Assembly (NCBI RefSeq): GCF_014171575.1
Contig: NZ_CP050453.1
Coordinates: 2,356,001 to 2,420,000 of the forward strand
DNA length: 64,000 nt
Origin: Microbacterium sp. Se63.02b
Lineage (GTDB): Bacteria; Actinomycetota; Actinomycetes; Actinomycetales; Microbacteriaceae
Direction of reading: 5' to 3'
The notes below the pieces were generated by a model, which saw only the letters and a program-made list of their open reading frames with translations, did not search any database and had not been told where the DNA came from. The first letter of the stretch is position 1. Each line of letters starts with the position of its first letter. This document shows, one piece after another, positions 11,131-20,722 of this stretch. Made by a program: the position numbers and the translations under genes.

Positions 11131-11906
11131 GTCGTGCTCTCCCCTGGTATCGCGCGGTAGGCGGCCGTGTCGTCATCGATGCGTGCTGCGGCGACCAGCA
11201 CTCCGCCGCGGCGGAAGACATCGCTCATCGCCCGGTCGAGGTCGGATCGCAGCGCGTCTCGTTCCCCGGCACGGAGTTCTCGGGGCCGCGCGGGGATGGC
11301 GATCCAGGTGGCATCGTCGATGTCGAGCGCGCGCCCCCAGTCGTCACGACCGAGCGCGGGCGGGACCACCGGGGCGGAGCGCACGGGAGGCTCGGCGGCG
11401 AGGTCCCAGGCGACCACGAGGCGGTCGGTGTCCGGGCGAGCGTAGTAGTCGCGCTCGAACGCGATGCCCACCGCCCCGAGGGAGTTCAGGTTGAAATGCG
11501 CGTTCCGGGCCAGCAGCGGATCGAAGGTCCAGCGCATGCTCCGCTGTCCCCAGCGCAAAGCCACCTCGCGCTGGGCCTGCTTGAGCGCCTGGCCGACCCC
11601 TCTCCCCTGGTGCCCCTCGTCGACCGCGGCGGCCTGGGAGTAATGGAACACGTCGCCGCGGCCGTCGCATCCGGCGAAGCCGTACGCGAACCCGATGAGG
11701 GCGCCGTCGTCCGTGAACGCGCCGACCGCCGACCCGCCGTTGCGCGCCAGTGCGGTGAGCAGATTGGCGTTGAGCGCGTATTCGCTCTCGGTGTAGGCGA
11801 ACACCCGCGCATACAGCGCCGACGCCTCTCGGAACTCCGTGTACTGGGTGAGGTCGCGGCAGCCGAAGCCGACGCCTGCGTCGGCGGCCACCGAGGAATG
11901 AGGCAC
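11127..11906 (-). CDS. GNAT-family N-acyltransferase (candidate succinyl-CoA:D-amino acid N-succinyltransferase)
   Basis: About 259 residues. The acyl-CoA binding motif A reads HQGRGVGQALKQAQ, and the ARNAHFNLNSLGAVG block places it in the longer single-GNAT group often found beside NSAR genes. I chose the GTG at 11906 because AGGAA lies about eight bases upstream; an upstream start would extend into the divergent control region. With the racemase (same operon) and the M20 peptidase (divergent) it would supply the first step of D-to-L amino acid conversion. Substrate and donor are inferred from context. Confidence 0.65.
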   Translation of the reverse strand: MPHSSVAADAGVGFGCRDLTQYTEFREASALYARVFAYTESEYALNANLLTALARNGGSAVGAFTDDGALIGFAYGFAGCDGRGDVFHYSQAAAVDEGHQGRGVGQALKQAQREVALRWGQRSMRWTFDPLLARNAHFNLNSLGAVGIAFERDYYARPDTDRLVVAWDLAAEPPVRSAPVVPPALGRDDWGRALDIDDATWIAIPARPRELRAGERDALRSDLDRAMSDVFRRGGVLVAAARIDDDTAAYRAIPGESTT

Positions 11907-11985
11907 GATACGTTTCCTAAGATCGACGAGTTCTGTTGCTCTGAGCGATGTTATCGGCGGGTTGCGGTGCAATCAAGAGGCAGAT

Positions 11986-12000
11986 ACGGTTCGTAACCGT
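11986..12000. promoter_or_regulatory. Inverted repeat, candidate operator of the divergent operons
   Basis: ACGGTT-CGT-AACCGT is a perfect 6-base inverted repeat with a 3-base spacer. It lies 26 bases before the M20 start, in the only intergenic space (about 120 bases) shared by the two divergent peptide operons. Such a site is well placed to control both. No DNA-binding regulator is encoded next to it. Confidence 0.35.
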
Positions 12001-12025
12001 GACGACTTATCCGGCGGATCGTGCA

Positions 12026-13145
12026 ATGGGCGACACTTCTGACGACATCATCGCACTCGTGCGGGAACTCGTGCTCCTCGAGACGCCGAGCCGAGACTCG
12101 GCCGCGAGCGCGCGTATCGCCGACCTCCTCGCGGGCTGGTTCGGCGAGGTGGGGGCGCCGTGCACCAGGCGCCCACCGCCGCCGGGGTCGATCTCGTGAT
12201 CGACGTGCCGGGAACCGGCGCACCGGTGCTGCTCATCGGACACACCGACACCGTCTGGCCCCTCGGCACGCTCGAAGGCGACGTGCCCTGGTCGGTCGAC
12301 GGCGATGTCGTGCGCGGACCGGGCGCCTACGACATGAAGGCCGGAATCGTCGTGATGCTCGAAGCACTGCGGGCGCTGCAGCCCCTGCCCCTCGATCGCC
12401 GACGAGCGGTCCGCGTCGTCCTCGTCGCGGACGAGGAGATCGGATCCCCGGAGTCGGGCCCGCTGCTCGCCGAGCGTGCACATGGGGCCGCCGCCGCCAT
12501 CGGGTTCGAGTCGCCGCACCCCGACGGGGCGCTCAAGGTCGGCCGCCGCGGCAGCGCCCGCGTCAGACTCACCGTGACCGGACGTGCTGCGCACGCCGCG
12601 CTCGACCCCGAGCACGGCATCTCCGCGGTGGACGAGCTCGTCGACCAGCTGCTGCGGATTCGGGAGATCGTCTCCGACCCCGGCCTGCCCGGCCCCGTGC
12701 TGAGCAACGTCGGGACGATCGCGGGCGGAGCGCGCACCAACGTCGTGCCAGCGCACGCGGCGGCCGAGATCGGTCTCCGGTTCACCGACCCCGCCACCGA
12801 AGCGGCGGTGCTTCGCGCCCTCAGCGCGCTGACGCCCGTGCGCGACGGGGCGATCGTCGCCGTCGACGTGCTCAGCGCGCGGCCCGCCTGGCAGGCATCG
12901 CCGGACGACGCCGCTCTGCTCGATCGGATCGCCGCGGTCGGCGACGGCCTCGGACAACGGATCACGGGGCGTCCGGCAGCGGGAGCGGGAGACACCAACC
13001 TCCTGGGAGCCCTCGGCCTGCCGACGGTCGACGGGTTCGGCCCCGCGGCGGCGGCGCCCATGCCGTGGACGAGCACTTCCTGGGATCCGCTCTGCGGGAA
13101 CGCATCGATCTCCTGCGCGCCGTGCTCACGATCCCCGCGGTGTGA
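12026..13145 (+). CDS. M20-family metallopeptidase (candidate N-succinyl-L-amino acid hydrolase)
   Basis: About 373 residues. M20 metal ligands are visible: His73 and Asp75 in IGHTDTVW, Asp103 in GPGAYDMKAG, the Glu137-Glu138 pair in ADEEIGSP, and the final His in GGGAHAVDEHF near residue 345. The family contains carboxypeptidase G2, ArgE and DapE relatives. As first gene of the rightward operon and neighbour of the GNAT and racemase genes, it is the expected desuccinylase. Two frame breaks, each one base missing: the G run at 12151-12155 and the C run at 13041-13044. After repair the length is a whole number of codons. Confidence 0.75.
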
Positions 13146-13433
13146 CGATACGCTTCCCGTTCGCGCGCCCGGGCTCCGCTTCCAGGGATACGTTCCGGAT
13201 GTCGGTCTCATCGTCTGCGCTTTCCTGCTCAGGTGTTCGTGTCGCGCATCCTTCCATCCGCGTGTTTCCGCTGTGTTACACCGCATGATCCATGCGCATC
13301 TCGTCGCCTTCTTTCGATTTTTCTTGGGCGATACGCATCAGATCCCTTGACCCAGAGGCCGTCTTCCGCTTGCATGGTCTGCACCGACCCGGCTTCACAG
13401 TGGATCCGGGCGGCGCCCGAAGGGACTTCTTCC
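13146..13433 (+). other. Intergenic leader before the second peptide-binding protein
   Basis: This is the longest non-coding stretch in the window (288 bases). It holds two near copies of a GATACG(C/T)TTCC motif at 13147-13157 and 13186-13196; a third copy lies at 11907-11917 by the GNAT start. A possible -35 TTGACC at 13347-13352 is followed 17 bases later by a weak -10 (TTGCAT). I see no hairpin terminator or riboswitch here. Confidence 0.3.
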
Positions 13434-15266
13434 ATGCGTCTTGCCCCCCGCTCCAGAACTGCGCGAAGTCTGACCGCCGCCGCGATCGCCTCCGCGCTCC
13501 TCATCGCCGTTCCCGCCGGCGCCGCCCAGGCGCAGTCGGTGAGCGCGGCCACCGAATCCCCCGCGTCCGAGACCACACTGCGGATCGCGACGTCGGGGTT
13601 CGTCGACACGTTCAACCCGTTCATCTCGATCTACCTGACGCCGACGAACATCATCCGCTACGTCTACGAATCCCTCGTGCAGAACGACGCCGAGGACGGA
13701 TCGCCGACGAAGGGCCTCGCCGACTCGTGGGAGCCCACGGACGGCGGACAGACGTGGACCTTCACGCTGCAGGACGACCTGGTGTGGTCGGACGGGGAAC
13801 CGATCACCTCCGCCGACGTCAAGTACACGTACGAGCAGATGATGACCGTTCCGGCCCTCGGCACCGCGAACGGCAACCTGGTCTCCAACTTCGACACCGT
13901 CGAGACCCCCGACGACAAGACCGTCGTCATCACGCTGAAGACCCCGCAGGCGCCGAACCCCGGCTCGGAGATCCCCATCGTGCCGAAGCACATCTGGGAG
14001 GCCGTCGACGACCCCACGACGTTCGCGAACGACTCCGACGTGGTCGGCTCCGGCCCGTTCCTCCTCGACAGCTACTCCGCCAACCAGTCGATCGCCCTCA
14101 AGGCGAACGAGAACTTCTGGCGCGGCGCCCCCAAGATCGACGCCATCCAGTACGTGTACTACACGAACTCCGACGCGCAGGTGCAGGCGCTCAAGGCGGG
14201 AGACGTCGACCTCGTCACCGGCCTCACGCCGACCCAGTTCGAGGCGCTCGACGGCGTCGACGGCATCACGACGCACTCCGGCGAAGGCCGCCGCTACCAC
14301 TCGATCAGCATCAACGTCGGCCAGCAGACCCGGGACAACGTGCCCTACGGCACGGGCAACGCGGCCCTGAAGGAGCTCGAGGTGCGTCAGGCCATCCGCC
14401 TCGGCACCGACACCAAGACGCTGCTCGACAAGGTCCTCACCGGCGAGGGCGTCCTGGCGACGAGCTTCATCCCCGCGTCGTTCCCGAAGTGGCACCTGTC
14501 CGACGATGACGACGTGATCGTCGGCTTCGACCCCGAGGCGGCCATGGCCACGCTCGAAGACGCGGGATGGACCGCCGGAGCGGACGGCATCCGCGAGAAG
14601 GACGGACAGCGCCTCGCACTGCGACTGCTGACGGACGCCGACGACTCCAACGAGCAGTCCATCGCCGACTTCTTCGTCCCGTGGATGAAGGACATCGGCA
14701 TCGAGATCACGGTCGAATCGACCGACTCCGACACGATCAGCGCGAAGGCCACCTCCGGTGACTACGACCTGTACTTCAGCGGATGGTCTGTCAACCCCGA
14801 CCCGGACTACCAGCTCGGCATCAACACCTGCATGAACCTCCCGACCGCGACCGATGGGACCGGCGGCACGACGCAGGACGGCTACTGCAACCCCGAGTTC
14901 GACGAGATGTACGCCCAGCAGCGCTCCGAGACCGACGAGGAGAAGCGCCAGGAGATCGTCCACGACATGCTCGCGCTGAACTACACCGACACGGCACAGG
15001 TCGCCACCTGGTACGCGAACTCGCTCGAGGCCTACCGCTCCGACCGCTTCACCGGGTTCACGCTCCAGCCCAAGGACGGCGGCATCATCGCCAACCAGGC
15101 CGGGTACTGGGGATACCTCACGGTCGAGCCCGTCGAGGGCGCGACCGCCGGCGGCACCGGCACCAACACCGGACTCATCATCGGAGGCATCGTGGTGGGA
15201 GTGGTCCTCATCGGAGGACTGGTCTTCTTCCTGATCCGACGCCGCAACATCGCCGACGTCGAATGA
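13434..15266 (+). CDS. Peptide-binding protein, SBP family 5, with C-terminal membrane anchor
   Basis: 610 residues and intact. I start at MRLAPRSRTARSL because this gives a clean Sec signal peptide ending near AGAAQAQS; the frame is open further upstream but without a signal. The body is a family 5 solute-binding protein (TTLRIATSGFVDTFNPF, FTLQDDLVWSDGEPITSADVKYT in two parts, GSGPFLLDSY). Unlike the lipoprotein of the other system it lacks a lipobox. It ends in a hydrophobic stretch (about residues 577-600) followed by RRRN, so it is probably anchored by its C-terminus. It begins the second importer. Confidence 0.85.
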   Translation: MRLAPRSRTARSLTAAAIASALLIAVPAGAAQAQSVSAATESPASETTLRIATSGFVDTFNPFISIYLTPTNIIRYVYESLVQNDAEDGSPTKGLADSWEPTDGGQTWTFTLQDDLVWSDGEPITSADVKYTYEQMMTVPALGTANGNLVSNFDTVETPDDKTVVITLKTPQAPNPGSEIPIVPKHIWEAVDDPTTFANDSDVVGSGPFLLDSYSANQSIALKANENFWRGAPKIDAIQYVYYTNSDAQVQALKAGDVDLVTGLTPTQFEALDGVDGITTHSGEGRRYHSISINVGQQTRDNVPYGTGNAALKELEVRQAIRLGTDTKTLLDKVLTGEGVLATSFIPASFPKWHLSDDDDVIVGFDPEAAMATLEDAGWTAGADGIREKDGQRLALRLLTDADDSNEQSIADFFVPWMKDIGIEITVESTDSDTISAKATSGDYDLYFSGWSVNPDPDYQLGINTCMNLPTATDGTGGTTQDGYCNPEFDEMYAQQRSETDEEKRQEIVHDMLALNYTDTAQVATWYANSLEAYRSDRFTGFTLQPKDGGIIANQAGYWGYLTVEPVEGATAGGTGTNTGLIIGGIVVGVVLIGGLVFFLIRRRNIADVE

Positions 15267-15338
15267 GCCCAGCGAGACGCCGCGGGTGGCGGGCAACCGC
15301 CCCCGCGGCGTCTCCCGGTCCGCTGTAAGGAGACCCCC

Positions 15339-16382
15339 ATGTCCAACGCGGTTCCCCCATCCACCTCCGCCATAGCCACGAGCGCTGCGGCCGAGGAGCA
15401 GCCCAAGGGCGTCGGCGCCCTCCGCTACGTCCTGGTCAAGCTCGGCGGCGCAGCCATCAGCCTCGCTATGGTCATCCTGCTCGGATTCTTCGCCTTCAAG
15501 ATCCTGCCGGGCGACCCGGTCGCGTCGATCGCTCGCGAACGCGGCATGAGCGCGGAGCAGGCCGCACAGCTCCGCGAGCAGCTCGGTCTGAACAAGCCCC
15601 TGTGGCAGCAGTTCTTCGACTACCTGGGCAACGTGTTCACCCTGAACTTCGGCACGAGCTACGTCTACCGCACGTCGGTGTCCGAGCTCATCGGCGACTA
15701 CTTCTGGAACACGATCCTGCTCACGGGCACCGCGGCCGTCATCGCCATCGCCCTCGGCCTCTGGCTGGGCCAGAAGGCGGCGTGGAAGCACGGCTCCACG
15801 TTCGACCGCATCGTCTCGGGCACCTCGCTCGTGTTCTGGTCGGTCCCGACGTTCTGGCTCGCTCTGCTGCTGCTCATGATCTTCGGCGGGACGCTGCACT
15901 GGTTCCCCACGGGCGGCATGGTCTCCCCCAACCCGCCCACCGATCCGGTCGGCGCGGTGCTCGACGTCATCTCGCACATGGTCCTACCGGTGATCACGAT
16001 GGTCGCGGTCGTGTACGCGCAGTACCTCATGGTCATGCGCAGCTCCCTGCTCGAGGAGATGGGCGCCGACTACCTCACCACCGCCCGCGCCAAGGGCCTC
16101 CGCGAAGACCTCGTGCGCCGACGCCACGCGGTGCCGAACGCCCTGCTGCCCACGGTCACCCTCGTGTTCATGCACATCGGCGGTCTGATCGCCGGCGCGG
16201 TCACGGTCGAGACCGTGTTCTCGTGGCCCGGTCTCGGCAAGCTCACGTTCGAAGCCATCTCAGGACCGGATCTCCCCCTCCTGCAGGGCACCTTCGTGGT
16301 GTTCTCGACCATCATCATCGCGATGAACCTCGTCGCGGACCTCATCTACCGTCAGCTCGACCCGAGGGTGAGGCGCGCATGA
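15339..16382 (+). CDS. Peptide ABC transporter permease, DppB type
   Basis: 347 residues, intact, preceded by AAGGAGA. The N-terminal cytoplasmic stretch of about 35 residues is longer than usual. Then come FFAFKILPGDPVASIARERG, several membrane segments, an EAA loop (LEEMGADYLTTARAKGLRED) and AVTVETVFSWPGLGKLTF, all hallmarks of DppB/OppB. It overlaps the next permease gene by four bases (ATGA). Confidence 0.9.
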   Translation: MSNAVPPSTSAIATSAAAEEQPKGVGALRYVLVKLGGAAISLAMVILLGFFAFKILPGDPVASIARERGMSAEQAAQLREQLGLNKPLWQQFFDYLGNVFTLNFGTSYVYRTSVSELIGDYFWNTILLTGTAAVIAIALGLWLGQKAAWKHGSTFDRIVSGTSLVFWSVPTFWLALLLLMIFGGTLHWFPTGGMVSPNPPTDPVGAVLDVISHMVLPVITMVAVVYAQYLMVMRSSLLEEMGADYLTTARAKGLREDLVRRRHAVPNALLPTVTLVFMHIGGLIAGAVTVETVFSWPGLGKLTFEAISGPDLPLLQGTFVVFSTIIIAMNLVADLIYRQLDPRVRRA

Positions 16383-17293
16383 CCACGGCATCCCCGACCA
16401 TCCGTTCACCCAGAGCCCTGGCCTGGCACCGTCGCCGTGCGGCCTTCGCCGACTTCTGCCGCCAGTTCGCCCACCACAGAGCGGGCATGGTCGGGCTCGT
16501 CTTCCTGACCGTCGTCGCGCTGGTCGCGATCTTCGCCCCGGTGATCGCCCCCGCGAGCATGCTCGACGTGACGAAGCTCGTCGACGTGCAGCGATTCGCC
16601 CCGCCCTCGTGGGAGCACCCTCTCGGCACCGATCATCAGGGTCGCGAGATCTGGGTGCGCATGGTCTGGGGGGCGCGCGTGTCCCTGCTCGTCGGTCTCG
16701 CCGCCACCGCGATGTCGATGATCATCGGCACCCTGGTGGGCATCGCCGCGGGACACTTCACCGGGTTCTTCGGCGGCCTGATGATGCGCATCATCGATTT
16801 CTTCCTCGTGCTGCCGTCGCTGATCCTCGCCATCGTGCTGTCGTCGGTGCTGAGCCGCGGCGTCTGGACGATCATCATCGCCATCGGACTCACGTCGTGG
16901 GCCGGCACGGCCAGGGTGGTGCGCGCCCAGACGCTGTCCGTCGAGTCGCGCGACTACATCGAGCGCTCCCGGGCCCTCGGCGCCGGGCACTGGCACATCA
17001 TCATGAAGCATCTGCTCCCGGGAGTGCTGCCGCTCGTGCTCGCCAACACCACGCTCACCGTGGGGTCGGCGATCATCTCCGAGTCGACTCTGGCGTTCCT
17101 CGGCCTCGGAGACACCACCCTGCAGTCCTGGGGCTCGATCCTGAAGAACGCGATGGACGTCTCCGCCGCGACGAGCGGGTACTGGTGGTACGTGCTCGTC
17201 CCTGGTGTCGCGATCGTCCTGGTGGTGCTGTCGTTCACCCTGATGGGCCGCGCCGTCGAGAACATCACCAACCCGACGCTGAGGAGCCGCTGA
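16379..17293 (+). CDS. Peptide ABC transporter permease, DppC type
   Basis: 304 residues, intact. It has the LGTDHQGREIWVRMVWG motif, five or six membrane segments, the EAA loop region around SRDYIERSRALGAGHW, and the C-terminal ESTLAFLGLGDTTLQSWG block that identifies DppC/OppC. The gene overlaps its DppB-type partner and ends one base before the ATPase gene, so the three are surely co-transcribed. Confidence 0.9.
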   Translation: MTTASPTIRSPRALAWHRRRAAFADFCRQFAHHRAGMVGLVFLTVVALVAIFAPVIAPASMLDVTKLVDVQRFAPPSWEHPLGTDHQGREIWVRMVWGARVSLLVGLAATAMSMIIGTLVGIAAGHFTGFFGGLMMRIIDFFLVLPSLILAIVLSSVLSRGVWTIIIAIGLTSWAGTARVVRAQTLSVESRDYIERSRALGAGHWHIIMKHLLPGVLPLVLANTTLTVGSAIISESTLAFLGLGDTTLQSWGSILKNAMDVSAATSGYWWYVLVPGVAIVLVVLSFTLMGRAVENITNPTLRSR

Positions 17294-17294
17294 G

Positions 17295-18943
17295 ATGCCC
17301 GATCTGACCTTCGACGACGTCTCCGTCACGTACCGCACCTCCGGCCGTTCGGGGCGTGACGAGGTCGCCGCCGTGCGCAACGTCTCCTTGACGCTCCCCG
17401 CCGGCCAGACCCTCGGCATCGCCGGCGAGTCCGGCTCTGGCAAGTCCACACTGGCCATGAGCGTGCTGCGGCTGCTGCCCCGCAACGCGACGCTGAGCGG
17501 CCGCGTGCTGCTCGGCGACCAGGATGTGGCGACGCTCTCGTTCGGACAGCTGCGGGCGGTGCGCTGGGCGAAGACCTCGATCGTGTTCCAGGGCGCAATG
17601 CACTCGCTCAACCCCGTGCGCACCGTCGGATGGCAGCTCCTCGAAGCGCTCGAGCTGCACGCCGGCGATCGGTGGAAGACCGAGAATGCGCGCAAGGAAC
17701 GCGCCCTCGAGCTGCTCGACATCGTCGACCTCCAGGCGCAGAAGTCGGAGTCGTACCCGCACGAGCTCTCCGGAGGGCAGAAGCAGCGCGTGATGATCGC
17801 CATGGCGCTCGCGTGCGACCCCGAGGTCATCATCGCGGACGAGCCGACCACCGCGCTGGACGTGATCGTGCAGAAGCAGATCCTCGACATGATCTCCCGG
17901 CTCGTGTCGGAGCGCGGCATCTCCATGCTCATGATCAGTCACGACCTCTCCGTGCTCGCGACGGCCTGCGACCGCATCGCGATCATGCGCGACGGCGAGC
18001 TCGTGGAGGTCGGCGAGAGCTACGCGGTGTGCACGACTCCCGTGCAGGCGTACACCCGCCAGCTCGCCGACGCCTTCCCGACCATCGGTGACCCGGCATC
18101 ACGGATGGCGCCGGTCACCCGGCACGGCCGCGGTGCCGAGGAGGTGCCCGAGATCGCCCACGAAGACGAGGTGCTCCTGGAGGCGAGGGGCGTCAACGTC
18201 ACCTACCGGTCCGGCGGCAGGCCCGTGCACGCGGTGCGCGACGTCGACCTCTCGGTGCGCAAGGGCGAGATCGTGGCCCTCGTCGGGCAGTCCGGGTCGG
18301 GAAGTCGACGCTCGCGCGCGCTCTCATGGGCCTGCAACCCGCAGACCCGGGATCGCAGATCCTGTTCGACGGTGCGCCCATCCCGACCAAGGGACGCGGA
18401 CTCGCCCGGTTCCGCTCGCAGGTGCAGCTCGTGCTGCAGGACCCGTGGGCGGCTCTGAACCCCAAGCACAGCGTGTACGAGTCCGTCGCCGAAGGGCTTC
18501 GCGTGCAGCGGTTCGCCGGCGATGAGCGCGAGCGCGTGGCGCAGAGCCTGGCCGATGCCGAGCTCACCCCGCCGGAGCGCTACTTCGGGGCCATCCCGCA
18601 GGAGCTCAGCGGGGGTCAGCGGCAACGCGTCGTGATCGCCGGCGCGCTCGCCGTGCAGCCTCAGATGCTGATCGCCGACGAACCGGTCGCTTCTCTCGAT
18701 GCCTCGGTGCGCGGTGAGATCCTCGGCCTCCTGCTCGACCTTCGTCGTCGCCTCGGCCTCTCCGCCCTGGTCATCACGCACGACCTCGGCCTCGCATGGA
18801 ACATCGCGCACAGCGTGGCGGTGATGTACCACGGGGAGATCGTCGAGCACGGCAGCACCGAAGAGGTCCTCCTGAACCCGCAGCACGCCTATACCAAGCA
18901 CCTGCTGTCGGCGGCGCCCCGTATCGAGGAGAAGTCGGCGTGA
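17295..18943 (+). CDS. Peptide ABC transporter, fused double ATPase (DppD-DppF type)
   Basis: About 549 residues with two ABC domains. Domain 1 has GESGSGKST, LSGGQKQR and [12 protein letters not shown]. Domain 2 has GQSGSG-KST (broken), LSGGQRQR and LIADEPVASLD, followed by the C-terminal oligopeptide-transporter region. A single frame break at 18298-18301 (one G missing) falls inside the second Walker A; adding it restores GKSTLARALMGLQP. The fused arrangement is the same as in the leftward operon, so both importers use single-chain ATPases. Confidence 0.85.
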
Positions 18944-19892
18944 GCGGCACGGTCTCGCCCTACCTCGACTCGGCGCCCCTGCAGCCCGGCGACACGGTGG
19001 CCATCGTGTCGCCGTCCGGGCCGGGCAACGAGGAGAACACGCAGCGCGCCGTCGGGTACTACGAGTCCTGGGGCCTGAAGGTCCGCGTCGGAGAGCATGT
19101 CCTCACGCCCCATCCCCGCGCGTCGTACCTCGCCGGCCCCGACGACCTGCGTCGCGCCGACCTCGTCGCCGCGTGGACCGATCCGGATGTCGACGCGGTC
19201 ATCGCGGCGCGCGGCGGATACGGTGCGCTGCGATTGCTCGACGGCATCGATTGGACCGACATGCGTCGCGGCGCTCTCCGTCGCGACGGGCGACCCAAGC
19301 TGTTGACGGGCTCATCCGACGTGACCGCGTTGCACGAGACGTGGCGCGCGCACCTCGACATCGCGACCCTGTTCTGCCCGATGGCGGGCAACAACGTGTT
19401 CCGCGACTCCGAGCAGGTGCGCGACGACGTGCAGCGGTGGCTGTTCGAGCCCTGGCGCGCACGCGAGCTCATCGGCCCGAAGACCGAGATCATGACCCAG
19501 GGCCGGGCCGAGGGCCGCTTCACCGGTGGCAACCTCAGCCTGCTCGCGGCCGGGCTCGGGCACCGGAGGCGGGCGTTGCGGCACCCGGCATCCTGTTCCT
19601 GGAAGACATCACCGAGGAGCCATACCGGCTCGACGGCTTCGTGACCCAGCTGCGGCGGGCGGGGCGCCTGGCGCAGGCGACCGGCGTGGTGCTCGGTTCC
19701 TGGCACGAGTGCGGAGACCTGGAGCTCGTGCACGCGCTGATGCGCGAGGAGTTCGCGGATGCGGGTGTACCTGTGCTCTGGGAGCAGGGCTTCGGGCACG
19801 ACCCGAACGCGCTGACGATCCCGCTCGGCGTGGACGGGGTGCTGGATGCGACCGGCGATGCGCCGCGCTTGACCGTCGGGCTCACCGCATGA
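18940..19892 (+). CDS. LD-carboxypeptidase, peptidase family S66
   Basis: About 317 residues; the GTG start overlaps the ATPase stop. The family removes the terminal D-Ala from the L-Ala-D-Glu-diamino acid-D-Ala tetrapeptide in peptidoglycan recycling. Visible features are the N-terminal DTVAIVSPSGPG, the AARGGYG motif, the nucleophile motif GSSD with Ser126, and the Glu in LFLEDITEEPYRLD. There is no signal peptide, as expected for a cytoplasmic recycling enzyme. One frame break at 19558-19560 (a G missing) precedes the Glu motif. This gene is the strongest single link between the operon and murein peptides. Confidence 0.85.
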
Positions 19893-20722
19893 TCACCCTG
19901 CCGCCCCTCGATCCGCGCGTCACATGGTCGGTGCGACTGCTGGATGCGGACACCGGAGACACCCTGGCCGAGCACGACCCTCACACGCAGTGCGAGACCG
20001 CGAGCATCGGCAAGATCTTCCTGCTCCTCGAGGTCGCCAGGCGGCTCGAGGACGGCATTTTCTCATCCGACGACCGGATCGAGATCCCCGACGAGCACCA
20101 AGTCGAGGACTCCGGGCTCCTGTACCGGATGCAGGACCAGCGCGTCACGGTGCACGACGCGGCCCTGCTGGTCGGCGCCGTGAGCGACAACCTCGCCACC
20201 AACGCACTGATCCACCTCTGCGGCCTCGATCAGGTGCGGGCCGTGGCCCCGGCACTCGGCTATCGCGCGACCTCGCTGCACGACTACATCCGCAACGAGC
20301 GCACACCCGACCTTCCCTGGACCCCGTCGTACGGCACTGCGGCCGAGCTCTCCGATGTCATGCGACGCCTCGGCACCGGTGACGCGTTCTCTCCCGCGGT
20401 GAGCGCGCGCGTGCTGGACTGGCTCGCCGCCGACACCGACACCTCGATGACCGCCGACGCGTTCCTCGTCGACCCCCTCGCCCACGTCGAGGCCGAGTAC
20501 CAGGGCATGGTGCTGCGCCACAAGACCGGCAGCGTGGGCTTCGCGCGCGTCGACGTGGGACTCCTGCGCGGCCCGGAGGCCGCGATCGCCTACGCGGTGG
20601 CCGCGAACTGGAAGGGGTCGCCGGTCGACCTCCGCGCACCGGTGCTCGACGACATGCGGGCCATCGGCGAACGCATCCGCGCCCAGGTCACCGCGCGTGC
20701 CAGGGATGAGTCCGCCGGATGA
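19889..20722 (+). CDS. Class A beta-lactamase-fold serine hydrolase, copy A
   Basis: 277 residues, intact. It has SxxK at Ser39-Lys42 (SIGK), SDN at residues 99-101 and KTG at 212-214, the motif set of class A beta-lactamase-like proteins. It has no signal peptide and I cannot find a clear omega-loop ExxLN motif, so it is more likely a cytoplasmic peptidase or amidase than a resistance enzyme. The start overlaps the ldcA-type stop (ATGA), and the next gene, a diverged copy of this one, overlaps its stop. Confidence 0.75.
   Translation: MITLPPLDPRVTWSVRLLDADTGDTLAEHDPHTQCETASIGKIFLLLEVARRLEDGIFSSDDRIEIPDEHQVEDSGLLYRMQDQRVTVHDAALLVGAVSDNLATNALIHLCGLDQVRAVAPALGYRATSLHDYIRNERTPDLPWTPSYGTAAELSDVMRRLGTGDAFSPAVSARVLDWLAADTDTSMTADAFLVDPLAHVEAEYQGMVLRHKTGSVGFARVDVGLLRGPEAAIAYAVAANWKGSPVDLRAPVLDDMRAIGERIRAQVTARARDESAG

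Noticed and set aside
13395..15977. Minus-strand open frame of 860 codons
   Set aside because: It mirrors the second binding protein and dppB-type gene; no motif or ribosome site supports it.
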